From contig LSCC01000064.1 in assembly GCA_001577215.1 (NCBI GenBank), positions 1 to 26,896 of the forward strand: DNA of 26,896 nt, written 5' to 3'. Shown piece after piece: positions 15,718-23,719 of this stretch; positions within the stretch are counted from its first letter, which is position 1, and every line of letters starts with the position of its first letter. This stretch comes from Fidelibacterota bacterium TCS52 (GTDB lineage Bacteria > Fidelibacterota > Fidelibacteria > Fidelibacterales > Fidelibacteraceae). The position numbers and the translations under genes were made by a program. The notes under the pieces were generated by a model. It was not told the DNA's origin and searched no databases. It saw nothing but the letters and a program-made list of their open reading frames with translations.

Positions 15718-15761
15718 GAATTTTTAAATCTCTGGATTTCTAAATTCTTATATATTTTTTT
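15718..15761 (+). terminator. probable intrinsic terminator after the glycosyltransferase
   Basis: Imperfect hairpin: GAATTT-tt-AAATC (15718-15730), loop TCTG, GATTT-ct-AAATTC (15735-15747), i.e. 11 pairs around a 2-nt internal mismatch. It is followed by TTATATATTTTTTT. It lies 18 nt after the glycosyltransferase stop. The stem is A+T-rich, so it is weaker than the pckA terminator. Confidence 0.6.
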
Positions 15762-15822
15762 ACCAACCATCTAATTTTTGTTGTAAAATATTAGTTGACT
15801 ATTAGATAATAAATAAGTAAAT

Positions 15823-15864
15823 TATAATCTTTAAAATACTTGAAAATTATTAAGGTGAAACATT
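15823..15864 (+). promoter_or_regulatory. leader of the AMP-binding gene: -10-like TATAAT, Shine-Dalgarno and ATT start
   Basis: TATAAT occurs at 15823-15828 (a TTGACT at 15795-15800 is 22 nt upstream, too far for a regular -35). AAGGTGA at 15852-15858 is a good Shine-Dalgarno. Six nt after its GG comes ATT (15862), the first codon but one after the in-frame stop at 15856-15858. No ATG, GTG or TTG occurs in frame until 15985, although homology-like sequence begins right here. Confidence 0.5.
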
Positions 15865-17358
15865 AATACAATATATTCGACATTTTTCAAACAATCAAAA
15901 GCAAATCCAAATGAAATATTCATTTATGATAAGAAAAATGTAAATCAACTTACATTTCAAAATGTATTAGAAAATTCTTTAAAGGTGGCAAATTTATTAA
16001 AAAACACAGGAGTTGATAAAGGAATGAGAGTTGCTGTGATGTTAGAAAATTCCAGTGAATTTATCTATACCTATTTAGCATTGTTGCGGTTAGAGGCAAT
16101 AATGATTCCAATTAATATAAAATTCAAGTCATTGGCACTTCGTCAAATATTAAGTGATAGTGAAGCAAAATGTTTGATATTTTCTACAAAATATGAAAAT
16201 GATATAATAACTGCAACAGATATTTTGGATAATGTTAAAATCTTTATTTCTTTGGAAGACAATAGCACTTTTACAAACAATTATCTGTGTAGATTCAATG
16301 ATCAGGCATTATTTGGTGGACCTTATGATCTTAAGAATGATTTTCCGTCCGTTATTTTCTATAGCGACGGATCGACAGGTCCGCCTAAAGGTGTTATTTA
16401 TAATCAACAGGCACTTATAGATAATGCTAATGCTTTTCAAAGCGCATTATTAATTAAAGAAAATTATAAAATTTATGCTCAATTTCCATTTTCAAACTAT
16501 TTTTCAATGACATCGATCATAAATAATTCTCTTATTACTGGAATCCCTATTATTATTGCAGATAATTTAGATAACATTGATAATGTGTCTAATGGGAAAG
16601 ATATAATTCTCATTGCAACTCCTAATTTTTATGAAAAAATTACTAATAATGATTCATTAAAAAATACTGATCACATTCAATTTTGTATTAGTGGTGGCGG
16701 AAGGTTGAAACCTGAAATTACAGAATATTTTTTAAAAAAGTATAATTTACCCATTTATAAAAGTTATGGAATGATCGAAGCAGGACCGATAATTTTAGTC
16801 AATACAAATGAAAAAAAAATAACTTCTATTGGGATACCATTACATGACATTTCTGTAGCAATAATGAAAGATAAAGAATTTTTAAGATCAAAAGAAATAG
16901 GGGAAATTTGTATAAGAGATACAAATATAGTAAAAAAATATTGTTCAAAAAATGTTAAAATTGAGAATTGTATTTTAGTAGGCTGGTATCAATCAGGAGA
17001 TCTTGGTTATCAAGATATGGATGGATATTTTTATTTTGTTGATAGAAAAATAAACAGGATTAATAAAAATGGATTTGATGTCTACCCGGAAATTATTGAA
17101 AATGAGCTTCATAAACATGATTTGATAAAAGAAGTTGCTGTTGTTGGAGCCCAGTTAAGTAAAACGACACAAAAAATAGTAGCAAATATCGTTACAACCA
17201 ACAAAAGAGCAATAAATTCAAAAGAACTTGTTCTTTTTTTAGAAAATAAAATACCACAATATCAAATTCCAGATGAATTTGCATTTTTGGATCATCTGCC
17301 TAAAAATGCTACCGGTAAGATAGCAAGGCAATTATTAAGAAGAAAAAAAACAACATAG
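15862..17358 (+). CDS. AMP-binding acyl-CoA synthetase-like enzyme, apparent ATT start
   Basis: ANL-superfamily adenylating enzyme, 498 aa if begun at ATT 15862. The P-loop is SDGSTGPPKG (about 168-177; the usual form is TSGTTGxPKG). Further motifs are YGMIEA, GWYQSGDLGYQDMDGYF with DRK, and the catalytic Lys about 486 in PKNATGKIARQLLR. The first standard start codon in frame is GTG 15985, but the 41 codons before it encode a typical N-terminus (FFKQSKANPNEIFIYD, QLTFQNVLENS) that the family needs to complete its first subdomain. An ATT start with the good Shine-Dalgarno at 15852 is therefore preferred; an ATG-to-ATT change or assembly error is the alternative. Likely acid substrate unknown. 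EF-G2 follows 14 nt later. Confidence 0.85.
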   Translation: MNTIYSTFFKQSKANPNEIFIYDKKNVNQLTFQNVLENSLKVANLLKNTGVDKGMRVAVMLENSSEFIYTYLALLRLEAIMIPINIKFKSLALRQILSDSEAKCLIFSTKYENDIITATDILDNVKIFISLEDNSTFTNNYLCRFNDQALFGGPYDLKNDFPSVIFYSDGSTGPPKGVIYNQQALIDNANAFQSALLIKENYKIYAQFPFSNYFSMTSIINNSLITGIPIIIADNLDNIDNVSNGKDIILIATPNFYEKITNNDSLKNTDHIQFCISGGGRLKPEITEYFLKKYNLPIYKSYGMIEAGPIILVNTNEKKITSIGIPLHDISVAIMKDKEFLRSKEIGEICIRDTNIVKKYCSKNVKIENCILVGWYQSGDLGYQDMDGYFYFVDRKINRINKNGFDVYPEIIENELHKHDLIKEVAVVGAQLSKTTQKIVANIVTTNKRAINSKELVLFLENKIPQYQIPDEFAFLDHLPKNATGKIARQLLRRKKTT

Positions 17359-17372
17359 ATTGGAGGAAAATA

Positions 17373-19457
17373 ATGAAAAACTATTCAGCAAATGAAATGA
17401 GAAATATAGTAATTGTAGGACATTCAGCAAGTGGAAAAACTATTTTGTCCGATGCAATATTATATTCTCAAGAAATAATCAACAGAGTTGGATCAATTAC
17501 TGAAGGAACCACTGTTTCTGATTATTCAAAAAATGAAATTGAAAAACAAATATCAATATCATCTTCTTTAATGCATTTTGAAACCAATGAATTTAAATTT
17601 AATATTATTGATACTCCGGGATATATGGATTTTGCCGGAGAAGTTATTAGTTCTGTTCATGTTTCGGACATTGGAATATTGAGTATTAGTGCAAATGCAG
17701 GAATTGAAGTTGGTACAGAATTTTCTTGGAATTATTTAAAAGATGCCGGTGTAATTCCAATGATTTCAATAAATATGTTAGATAAAGAGCACACACATTT
17801 TGATGAAATCGTTGAAAAAGCAAAGGAACGATTTAGTGATCGTATTTTTCCTGTGCAATTTCCTGTAAAAGCAGGGCCGGGAATAAATTCAGTAATAGAT
17901 TTGATATCAAATAAAATGTTAGTATTTGATAATAAGGGTAAATATAAAAAAGAAGATATTCCTGAAGAATATAAGGGAAAGACAGATGAACTGCGTCAAC
18001 AAATGATTGAAATGGTAGCAGAATCAGATGATGAACTATTAGAAAAATACTTTGACAAAGGTGAATTGTCGGCTGATGAAATAAAGACAGGTTTAAAAAA
18101 TGCAATTATTAATAAAGAATTTATTCCATTGATGGCGACAGCTGCAGAATCCAATGTTGGTGTATCAAGAATGATTGAAATTATTTCTGACTATTATCCA
18201 TCTCCAGTAGATATGAGCAAAATAGACACAAAAGATTCTGATGAAGATGGAATAACTAAAAAGATTTCAGAAAATGGAAATACAAGTATTTTTATTTATA
18301 AAACAACAAATGATTCCAGTGTAGGTGATCTCTCTTATTTTAAAGTGTTCTCAGGAATATTAAAACCAAGTTCAGAATTAAAGAATATTAAAACAAATCA
18401 AGCTGAAAGATTTGGTACTCTTTATACATTAAATGGCAAAAAAAGGAAGGAAGTTAGCGAGTTACATGCCGGTGATTTTGGTGTTGCTGTTAAATTGAAA
18501 GATAGTCATACTAATAATACTTTATCTGATGAAAAAGATCCAATTTTATATAAAGAAATTGAATTTCCTAATCCGGTAATAAGAGTAGCGGTCGTTGCTG
18601 CATCAAAAGGTGATGAAGAAAAGATCGGAACCGGATTATCACAAATAAGTGAACAGGATCCGACTTTTCATTATGAAGTAGATTCTGAATTAAAACAGAC
18701 ATTGGTTTCGGGGTTAGGAGAAATCCATCTTCAAGCTTCAATTAATAAAATAATGGAAAGGTTTCATATTGAAATTCAGCAAATTGAACCTAAAATTCCA
18801 TATAGAGAAACAATAAAAAAACAAGCAAGTGGAAGATATAGACATAAAAAACAGAGTGGTGGTGCAGGACAATTTGGTGAAGTAGAGTTACAAATAGAAC
18901 CAAATGAAAGAGGAAAGGGAATTGAATTTGAAAGTAAATTGGTAGGACAAAATGTCGATAGAGTATTTGTTCCATCAATTGAAAAAGGAATAAATCAAGC
19001 ATGTAAAAATGGTCCTCTTTCTGGAAATATTGTAATTGATGTGAAAGCAGCTGTTGTAGACGGAAAGCAACATCCGGTTGATTCAAAAGATATTGCCTTT
19101 CAAATTGCCGGTAGAGAATCATTTAAGAAAGCTTTTCTTAATGGTAATCCGGTATTATTAGAACCAATTTACGAAATACAGATCACCGTTCCCGAAGAAC
19201 ATATGGGAGATGTAATGGGTGATATTTCGTCTCGTAGAGGAAAAGTTAAGGGAATGGATTCTGATGGGCACTTTCAAGTTATTAATGCAACTGTTCCATT
19301 AGCGAATTTATATAAATATTCAAATATTTTAAGATCATTGACACAAGGGCGTGCATACTATAAAAGAAAATTTTCTAATTACGAGATTGTTCCTAAGGAA
19401 ATTCAAGATAAAATAATTGAAAATTATCAAAAAGAAAGAGAAGAAGGTAATAAATAA
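17373..19457 (+). CDS. EF-G2-like translational GTPase (elongation factor G paralogue)
   Basis: 694 aa with the complete EF-G domain order. G1 is GHSASGKT (16-23), where canonical EF-G has AHIDAGKT. G3 is DTPGYMDF (80-87) with Tyr84 in place of the catalytic His of DTPGH. G4 is NMLD (134-137), where the guanine-stacking Lys of NKxD is Met. Domain IV/V sequences such as SGGAGQFGEVEL and SSRRGKVKGM are intact. These changes place it in the EF-G2 group of paralogues; mycobacterial EF-G2 is reported to lack ribosome-stimulated GTPase. The main fusA is presumably elsewhere. GGAGG (17362-17366) supports the start. Function in translocation, recycling or stress is uncertain. Confidence 0.88.
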   Translation: MKNYSANEMRNIVIVGHSASGKTILSDAILYSQEIINRVGSITEGTTVSDYSKNEIEKQISISSSLMHFETNEFKFNIIDTPGYMDFAGEVISSVHVSDIGILSISANAGIEVGTEFSWNYLKDAGVIPMISINMLDKEHTHFDEIVEKAKERFSDRIFPVQFPVKAGPGINSVIDLISNKMLVFDNKGKYKKEDIPEEYKGKTDELRQQMIEMVAESDDELLEKYFDKGELSADEIKTGLKNAIINKEFIPLMATAAESNVGVSRMIEIISDYYPSPVDMSKIDTKDSDEDGITKKISENGNTSIFIYKTTNDSSVGDLSYFKVFSGILKPSSELKNIKTNQAERFGTLYTLNGKKRKEVSELHAGDFGVAVKLKDSHTNNTLSDEKDPILYKEIEFPNPVIRVAVVAASKGDEEKIGTGLSQISEQDPTFHYEVDSELKQTLVSGLGEIHLQASINKIMERFHIEIQQIEPKIPYRETIKKQASGRYRHKKQSGGAGQFGEVELQIEPNERGKGIEFESKLVGQNVDRVFVPSIEKGINQACKNGPLSGNIVIDVKAAVVDGKQHPVDSKDIAFQIAGRESFKKAFLNGNPVLLEPIYEIQITVPEEHMGDVMGDISSRRGKVKGMDSDGHFQVINATVPLANLYKYSNILRSLTQGRAYYKRKFSNYEIVPKEIQDKIIENYQKEREEGNK

Positions 19458-19484
19458 ACTTCTGTAAAAATTTTCATTATAATT

Positions 19485-19982
19485 ATGAAAAATAAAATTA
19501 AATTGTTGTGGTCTCCTTGGCGTATGGAATACGTAAAAAGGAAAAAAGAAAATGGATGTGTATTCTGTAAGAGAATTGAGCAAAATGATGATAAAAAGAA
19601 TTTGATCTTAATTAGAAGCAAGCATTCTTTTGTAATAATGAATGCTTATCCATACAATAATGGCCATTTAATGGTGGTTCCAAACAGACATATTTCAGAT
19701 TATGGTTCATTAAAAGAGATTGAAAAAAATGAAATTGCTGAATTGACGGATTTATCGATTAAGGTTATGAAAAATGTGTTAAATCCACAGGGTTTTAATA
19801 TTGGAATGAACATTGGAAAGATAGGAGGAGCTGGAATTGTTGATCATTTACATCAACATATTGTTCCGCGTTGGGAAGGCGATACAAATTTCATGCCGAT
19901 AATTGGTCATACAAAAGTTATTGTAGATAGTTTAAATGGGACATATAATGATTTGAAAATTGGTTTTTCTGAATTATCCTAA
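19485..19982 (+). CDS. HIT family hydrolase/phosphorylase (Ap4A phosphorylase-like)
   Basis: 165 aa. The HIT triad HLHQHIVPRW (121-130) is complete, with CVFC (25-28) supplying a zinc site. LWSPWRMEYV at the N-terminus and GDTNFMPIIG at the C-terminus are typical of the actinobacterial-type Ap4A phosphorylase/HIT group (Rv2613c-like), which cleaves diadenosine tetraphosphate in the cytoplasm. The gene follows EF-G2 after 27 nt with no obvious Shine-Dalgarno. Nucleotide substrate not proven by sequence. Confidence 0.9.
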   Translation: MKNKIKLLWSPWRMEYVKRKKENGCVFCKRIEQNDDKKNLILIRSKHSFVIMNAYPYNNGHLMVVPNRHISDYGSLKEIEKNEIAELTDLSIKVMKNVLNPQGFNIGMNIGKIGGAGIVDHLHQHIVPRWEGDTNFMPIIGHTKVIVDSLNGTYNDLKIGFSELS

Positions 19983-20018
19983 TTATACAATGAAATAAAA
20001 AAATTGTAGGAGGAAAAA

Positions 20019-20363
20019 ATGAAATATTGTCCAATTTGTAAAAGTGAATTTTATGATGAAGTTAAAGTGTGTCCCGATCATCATGTTAAATTAGTTGGTT
20101 CATTGAAAAACATAAAACATGAAGATAATGTACATTGGGTTTTATTATACCAATTTATAAATAAAACATATTTTGAAATGGTTTCACAGGTATTAGAAAA
20201 AAATAATATTCCTTATTTTCAAAAAAATGATTTTTTTGAAGGTGCATATTTAGTTAAAAGCGGATCTCCGATTGGTACTTCAATAAAATTGTATATTCCG
20301 GTAAAATATTTACAAAAAGCAAAGGACTTAACAGGAGGGATGATCGATTTAGATGAAGAATAA
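20019..20363 (+). CDS. zinc-ribbon, DUF2007-like protein
   Basis: 114 aa. The N-terminus is a small zinc ribbon: CPIC (Cys4, Cys7) and CPDH (Cys18, His21), with His where a fourth Cys is usual. The remainder (about 40-110) resembles DUF2007, a ferredoxin-like small domain of unknown, possibly regulatory, function, with a WVLLY strand then a helix and NNIPYF. AGGAGG lies 5 nt before the ATG. The 3' end overlaps hisS by 11 nt, so the pair is likely translationally coupled. Domain calls are by eye; no enzymatic residues are apparent. Confidence 0.65.
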   Translation: MKYCPICKSEFYDEVKVCPDHHVKLVGSLKNIKHEDNVHWVLLYQFINKTYFEMVSQVLEKNNIPYFQKNDFFEGAYLVKSGSPIGTSIKLYIPVKYLQKAKDLTGGMIDLDEE

Positions 20364-21615
20364 AATTAAATCAGTAAAAGGAACTTATGATCTATTACCT
20401 TCTGAAATTTACAAATGGCAAGAAGTAGAAAATAAGTTAAGATCAATATTCTCATTATATAATTTTTTAGAGATAAGAACTCCCATATTTGAAAAATCTA
20501 AATTATTTAGCAGAAGTGTTGGTGAATTTACAGACATTGTAAATAAAGAAATGTATTCTTTTCTAGATAAAGGTAAAGAAAGCTTAACTTTGAGGCCTGA
20601 ATTAACTGCGTCTGTAGTTCGATCTTATATTGAACATAACTTTCAACAAATCTCATCAATACATAAGCTTTGGTATTATGGGCCATTATTTCGTCAAGAA
20701 AAACCTCAATCGGGTAGATATCGTCAATTTTATCAGTTTGGTGCTGAAATTTTTGGTTCTGCTTATCCTGAATCTGATGTGGAATTAATTGATTTAGCTT
20801 ATACTATTTATACAAAATTAGGACTAAAAAAATGGACTTTATATATCAATACCTTGGGTAAAAAAGAGAATAGAAATAAGTATATAGGTGTTTTGAAAGA
20901 ATCTATGTTGCCATATAAAGATCAATTGTGTAAAAACTGTAAAAATCGTTTTGATAAAAATATTTTGAGGTTATTTGATTGTAAAAATAGACAATGTAAA
21001 AAAGTTATGAATGAACATGCACCATTAATTATTAACCATTTGTCAGTAGAGGAAAAAGATTACTTTGAAGAAGTGAAATTTATACTTGATAAATTAAACA
21101 TTAAATATGAAGTTGATCCAACTATGGTTAGGGGATTAGATTATTATACGAATACAATCTTTGAAGTTCGAAGTGAAAATTTAGGTTCACAAGATGCATT
21201 ATGTGGTGGAGGCCGTTATGATAATTTAGTTGAAGATCTTGGTGGTAATTCTACTCCTGCAGTCGGATTTGCGGCCGGTATGGAAAGATTACTTATAGCA
21301 ATGGAAAAGGAAAAACTTTTTAAAAACGAATCAGATAAGTTAGATATATTTATTGCTCCAATGAACGAAAATGTTAGAAAAAAAGCAATTCAGATTGTAA
21401 AAGAAATTAGATATAGCGGTTACTCTGTCGATATGGATTTTCAAAGACGAAGTGTAAAAGCAATGATGCGAGAGGCAAATAGAAAAAATGCAAAATATTC
21501 TATTGTTATCGGTGAAAATGAATTACAATCGGGTGAAATTAATATTAAAAATATGGATAGTGGAAAAATGGAAACTGTAAAAATAGATAAAATAAATGAT
21601 TTTCTATCCACGTAA
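20353..21615 (+). CDS. hisS: histidyl-tRNA synthetase
   Basis: Class II aminoacyl-tRNA synthetase of 420 aa, charging tRNA-His. Visible are the KGTYDLLP start, LRPELTASVVR (motif 2 lead-in), YYGPLFRQEKPQSGRYRQF (motif 2), RGLDYYTNTIFE (HisA), ALCGGGRYDNL, and GFAAGMERLLIA (motif 3). The insertion domain holds a four-Cys set (CKNC and CKNRQC, about 195-215), as in many bacterial enzymes. The C-terminal anticodon domain begins near DIFIAPM. AGGAGGG in the preceding gene is 13 nt from the ATG, a rather long spacing, consistent with coupling to the overlapping upstream gene. Confidence 0.97.
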   Translation: MKNKIKSVKGTYDLLPSEIYKWQEVENKLRSIFSLYNFLEIRTPIFEKSKLFSRSVGEFTDIVNKEMYSFLDKGKESLTLRPELTASVVRSYIEHNFQQISSIHKLWYYGPLFRQEKPQSGRYRQFYQFGAEIFGSAYPESDVELIDLAYTIYTKLGLKKWTLYINTLGKKENRNKYIGVLKESMLPYKDQLCKNCKNRFDKNILRLFDCKNRQCKKVMNEHAPLIINHLSVEEKDYFEEVKFILDKLNIKYEVDPTMVRGLDYYTNTIFEVRSENLGSQDALCGGGRYDNLVEDLGGNSTPAVGFAAGMERLLIAMEKEKLFKNESDKLDIFIAPMNENVRKKAIQIVKEIRYSGYSVDMDFQRRSVKAMMREANRKNAKYSIVIGENELQSGEINIKNMDSGKMETVKIDKINDFLST

Positions 21616-21709
21616 TTTTTAAAAATAACCACTTTAAATTAAAGATGTTAAATATAATTATAACCTGAGTTAAAATAAAATGAATAATGTAATGTTTGGA
21701 ATATAATTT

Positions 21710-22630
21710 ATGAAATTATCCTATTGGTTAGAATTTATTCTAATAAAACTATTTGAATGTTTTTTCTCAATATTTCCTTCACGAGTAGTTGAATGGCTGG
21801 GATTTAAATTAGGTACATTTATTTGGATATTTTTTCCTTATAGATTAAATGTTGCATTTAATAATTTAAATATTGTTTTTCCTAAGAAATCGAGAATAGA
21901 AAAATTAAAGATACTTCACAATACTTATAAACATTTTGGATATATGATCTCTACATATTTTATTGCAAATAGAAAATATATGAGACAGAAAATATTAAAT
22001 ACTGAAACAAATGCTGAAAAATTATTTAATAAAGAGTTAGTGAATAAAAAAGGAATAATATTATCTGGTTTACATTTTAGTCTTTGGGAAACATATATTA
22101 ATTATTTAAATATCAAACAATTCAAATTTAGCGGACTTTATAAACCAATGAAAAATAAAATAACCGATAAATATTTTATTGATCACAGACATAAATTTGG
22201 TGATAATTTAAAACATATTAATATAAAAGATAAGAGTAATAATTACGAAAAAGAATTAAGAGAAAATAGAATATTAGCAATTGCTGTTGATCAGAATGCA
22301 CATAAAAATGGAACGAAAGTATCTTTTTTAGGAAAAGAAGCATCTATTCCAAAAGGTGTTGCCGTTTTACATATAAGAACAAATTCTCCAATATATCTCG
22401 GTGCATATATAATGAAAAATATGAAATATCACTTGATCATAAAGAAGGTAAATGTTCCAGAATACAATGAAATAAATAATGAATCCATAAATTCCATTAT
22501 GAGCAAGGTATTAAAAGAATACGAAGAAATTGTTAAAACATATCCGGAACAATATTTATGGTTTCATAAATTATGGGGAAAGCCAAAACAAAAAATAAAA
22601 AGGACAATAAAAGAAATATTAAAATATTAG
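21710..22630 (+). CDS. LpxL/HtrB-like lipid A (lysophospholipid) acyltransferase
   Basis: 306-aa membrane-anchored acyltransferase. The HX4E catalytic motif is HFSLWE (His122, Glu127). The conserved N-terminal block NNLNIVFP, the VDQNAHKNGTKVSFLGK segment (about 197-213) and the terminal YLWFHKLWG match LpxL/LpxM-type late acyltransferases, which add secondary acyl chains to lipid A at the inner membrane. This supports a Gram-negative, LPS-bearing cell. A 94-nt A+T-rich gap with no terminator-quality hairpin separates it from hisS. Broader phospholipid acylation is an alternative. Confidence 0.88.
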   Translation: MKLSYWLEFILIKLFECFFSIFPSRVVEWLGFKLGTFIWIFFPYRLNVAFNNLNIVFPKKSRIEKLKILHNTYKHFGYMISTYFIANRKYMRQKILNTETNAEKLFNKELVNKKGIILSGLHFSLWETYINYLNIKQFKFSGLYKPMKNKITDKYFIDHRHKFGDNLKHINIKDKSNNYEKELRENRILAIAVDQNAHKNGTKVSFLGKEASIPKGVAVLHIRTNSPIYLGAYIMKNMKYHLIIKKVNVPEYNEINNESINSIMSKVLKEYEEIVKTYPEQYLWFHKLWGKPKQKIKRTIKEILKY

Positions 22631-22640
22631 GAAATTAATT

Positions 22641-23021
22641 ATGAATGAAAATCAAAATGATCAATTAAAAGAAGAACTGAAAAATTTTAAAGAAGAAAAA
22701 GAAAAAATAAGAAAACTTGTAGGTGAAATTGGTGGGAAAGATTCAACTAGAAGGGATAATTTAATATTTGGTTTCTTTATTGTGGCTATTGTAATATTGT
22801 TTGTTGGTGATATTTTAAGACATTTGCTAAATATTGAAATTCCTTTACCACCATTATTTTCAATTGAAATAGGTATTTTGTTGGTTTCAATAAAAATAAT
22901 TTGGATGATCCATCAACAGGCAAAAGTAAATCATTTTGAATTTTGGATATTAAATTCAATAGAATTCAGATTAAATGATATTTCAAACCAATTAACAAAC
23001 ATTTTAAAGAAAAATGATTAA
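22641..23021 (+). CDS. small membrane protein of unknown function
   Basis: 126 aa, not recognised. Residues 1-30 form a highly charged Glu/Lys helix, probably coiled coil (KEELKNFKEEKEKIRKL). This is followed by two hydrophobic helices (about 42-60 and 72-92) joined by a short Pro-rich loop IPLPPLF. The C-terminal part FEFWILNSIEFRLNDI (about 101-116) is amphipathic and aromatic and looks like a second cytoplasmic helix. The codon and residue pattern looks like a real gene, and AGGAAA precedes the ATG 10 nt after the acyltransferase stop. A scaffold or membrane-tethering role is only a guess. Confidence 0.65.
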   Translation: MNENQNDQLKEELKNFKEEKEKIRKLVGEIGGKDSTRRDNLIFGFFIVAIVILFVGDILRHLLNIEIPLPPLFSIEIGILLVSIKIIWMIHQQAKVNHFEFWILNSIEFRLNDISNQLTNILKKND

Positions 23022-23076
23022 TTTAACCTTAGATCTGCGAATAAATAAAATGGCTGCATAATTATTGAAATAATAA

Positions 23077-23712
23077 ATGAAAATTTATAACAGTTCCCAA
23101 AATATTGATAAAATAATAATTAATATAGTAAATATCTTGGAAAAAGATGGAGTAATGGTTTATCCAACAGATACTGTTTATGGCTTTGGTTCAAGTATCT
23201 TTTCAAAGAATGCAATTAATAAAATTGAAAAATTAAAAAATCGCAAAAGTGAAAATCCATTTAGTATTTGTGTTCCGTCAAAGGAATATTTATATGATAA
23301 AGTAATTATTAATGATAAAATAAAAAAAATTGTAGATAAATTTTTACCGGGAGCGATTACATTGATCTTACCAACTAAAAAAAATGTTTTACCAAAATAT
23401 TTTTATAGTGAAAATGTTTATGTTGGTTACCGAATTCCCGATAATGCTTTTTGTATGAAATTATTGGAAAAATTTGATAAACCAATAATATCCACAAGTA
23501 TTAATTTAAGTGGGCATGAACCGATGAATAATATCAATGAAATTGTTAAACAATTTTCTAATAAAGTTCAAATTTATATAAAAGATAAAGGCCTTGAAAA
23601 GAAAAATAATTCAGTTGGAAGTACGATAATCAAAGTTTCGAAAGATGAAAATCTTTCATTGATTAGACAAGGCGAAATTCCATTTTTGGATATTATAGAA
23701 TTTAGTAATTAA
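23077..23712 (+). CDS. threonylcarbamoyl-AMP synthase (Sua5/YrdC/YciO family)
   Basis: 211 aa. Makes threonylcarbamoyl-AMP from threonine, bicarbonate and ATP for the t6A37 tRNA modification. YPTDTVYGFG (about 28-37), KNRKSENPF (about 54-62), LPGAITLILP, GYRIPDN and STSINLSG are the family blocks. Only the YrdC domain is present, with no Sua5 C-terminal domain. It converges with the permease gene, with only 7 nt between stop codons and no strong terminator. A diverged duplicate of its last codons (LSLIRQGEIPFLDI) occurs at 25687-25733 beyond the permease. Confidence 0.92.
   Translation: MKIYNSSQNIDKIIINIVNILEKDGVMVYPTDTVYGFGSSIFSKNAINKIEKLKNRKSENPFSICVPSKEYLYDKVIINDKIKKIVDKFLPGAITLILPTKKNVLPKYFYSENVYVGYRIPDNAFCMKLLEKFDKPIISTSINLSGHEPMNNINEIVKQFSNKVQIYIKDKGLEKKNNSVGSTIIKVSKDENLSLIRQGEIPFLDIIEFSN
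23648..23694 (+). repeat. 47-bp repeat copy A (3' end of the Sua5/TsaC gene)
   Basis: 47 nt inside the 3' end of the Sua5-family gene match 25687-25733 in direct orientation with 5 mismatches (42/47). The match ends abruptly after GGATATT in both copies. The two copies flank the permease gene at a period of 2039 bp. Confidence 0.8.
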
Positions 23713-23719
23713 ATATTTT

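Noticed and set aside
15985..17358. GTG 15985 as the start of the AMP-binding enzyme
   Set aside because: It would delete about 41 residues of family-like N-terminus and lacks the good Shine-Dalgarno found at 15852.
18790..19122. 110-aa antisense frame on the minus strand within the EF-G2 gene, and similar antisense frames elsewhere
   Set aside because: Biased composition (Leu/Phe/His-rich), no Shine-Dalgarno, and they lie wholly over well-supported genes.
21616..21709. Palindromic A+T words (CTTTAAATTAAAG) in the hisS-lpxL gap as operator or terminator
   Set aside because: Pure A+T palindromes of this size are expected by chance at this base composition; no T-tract.
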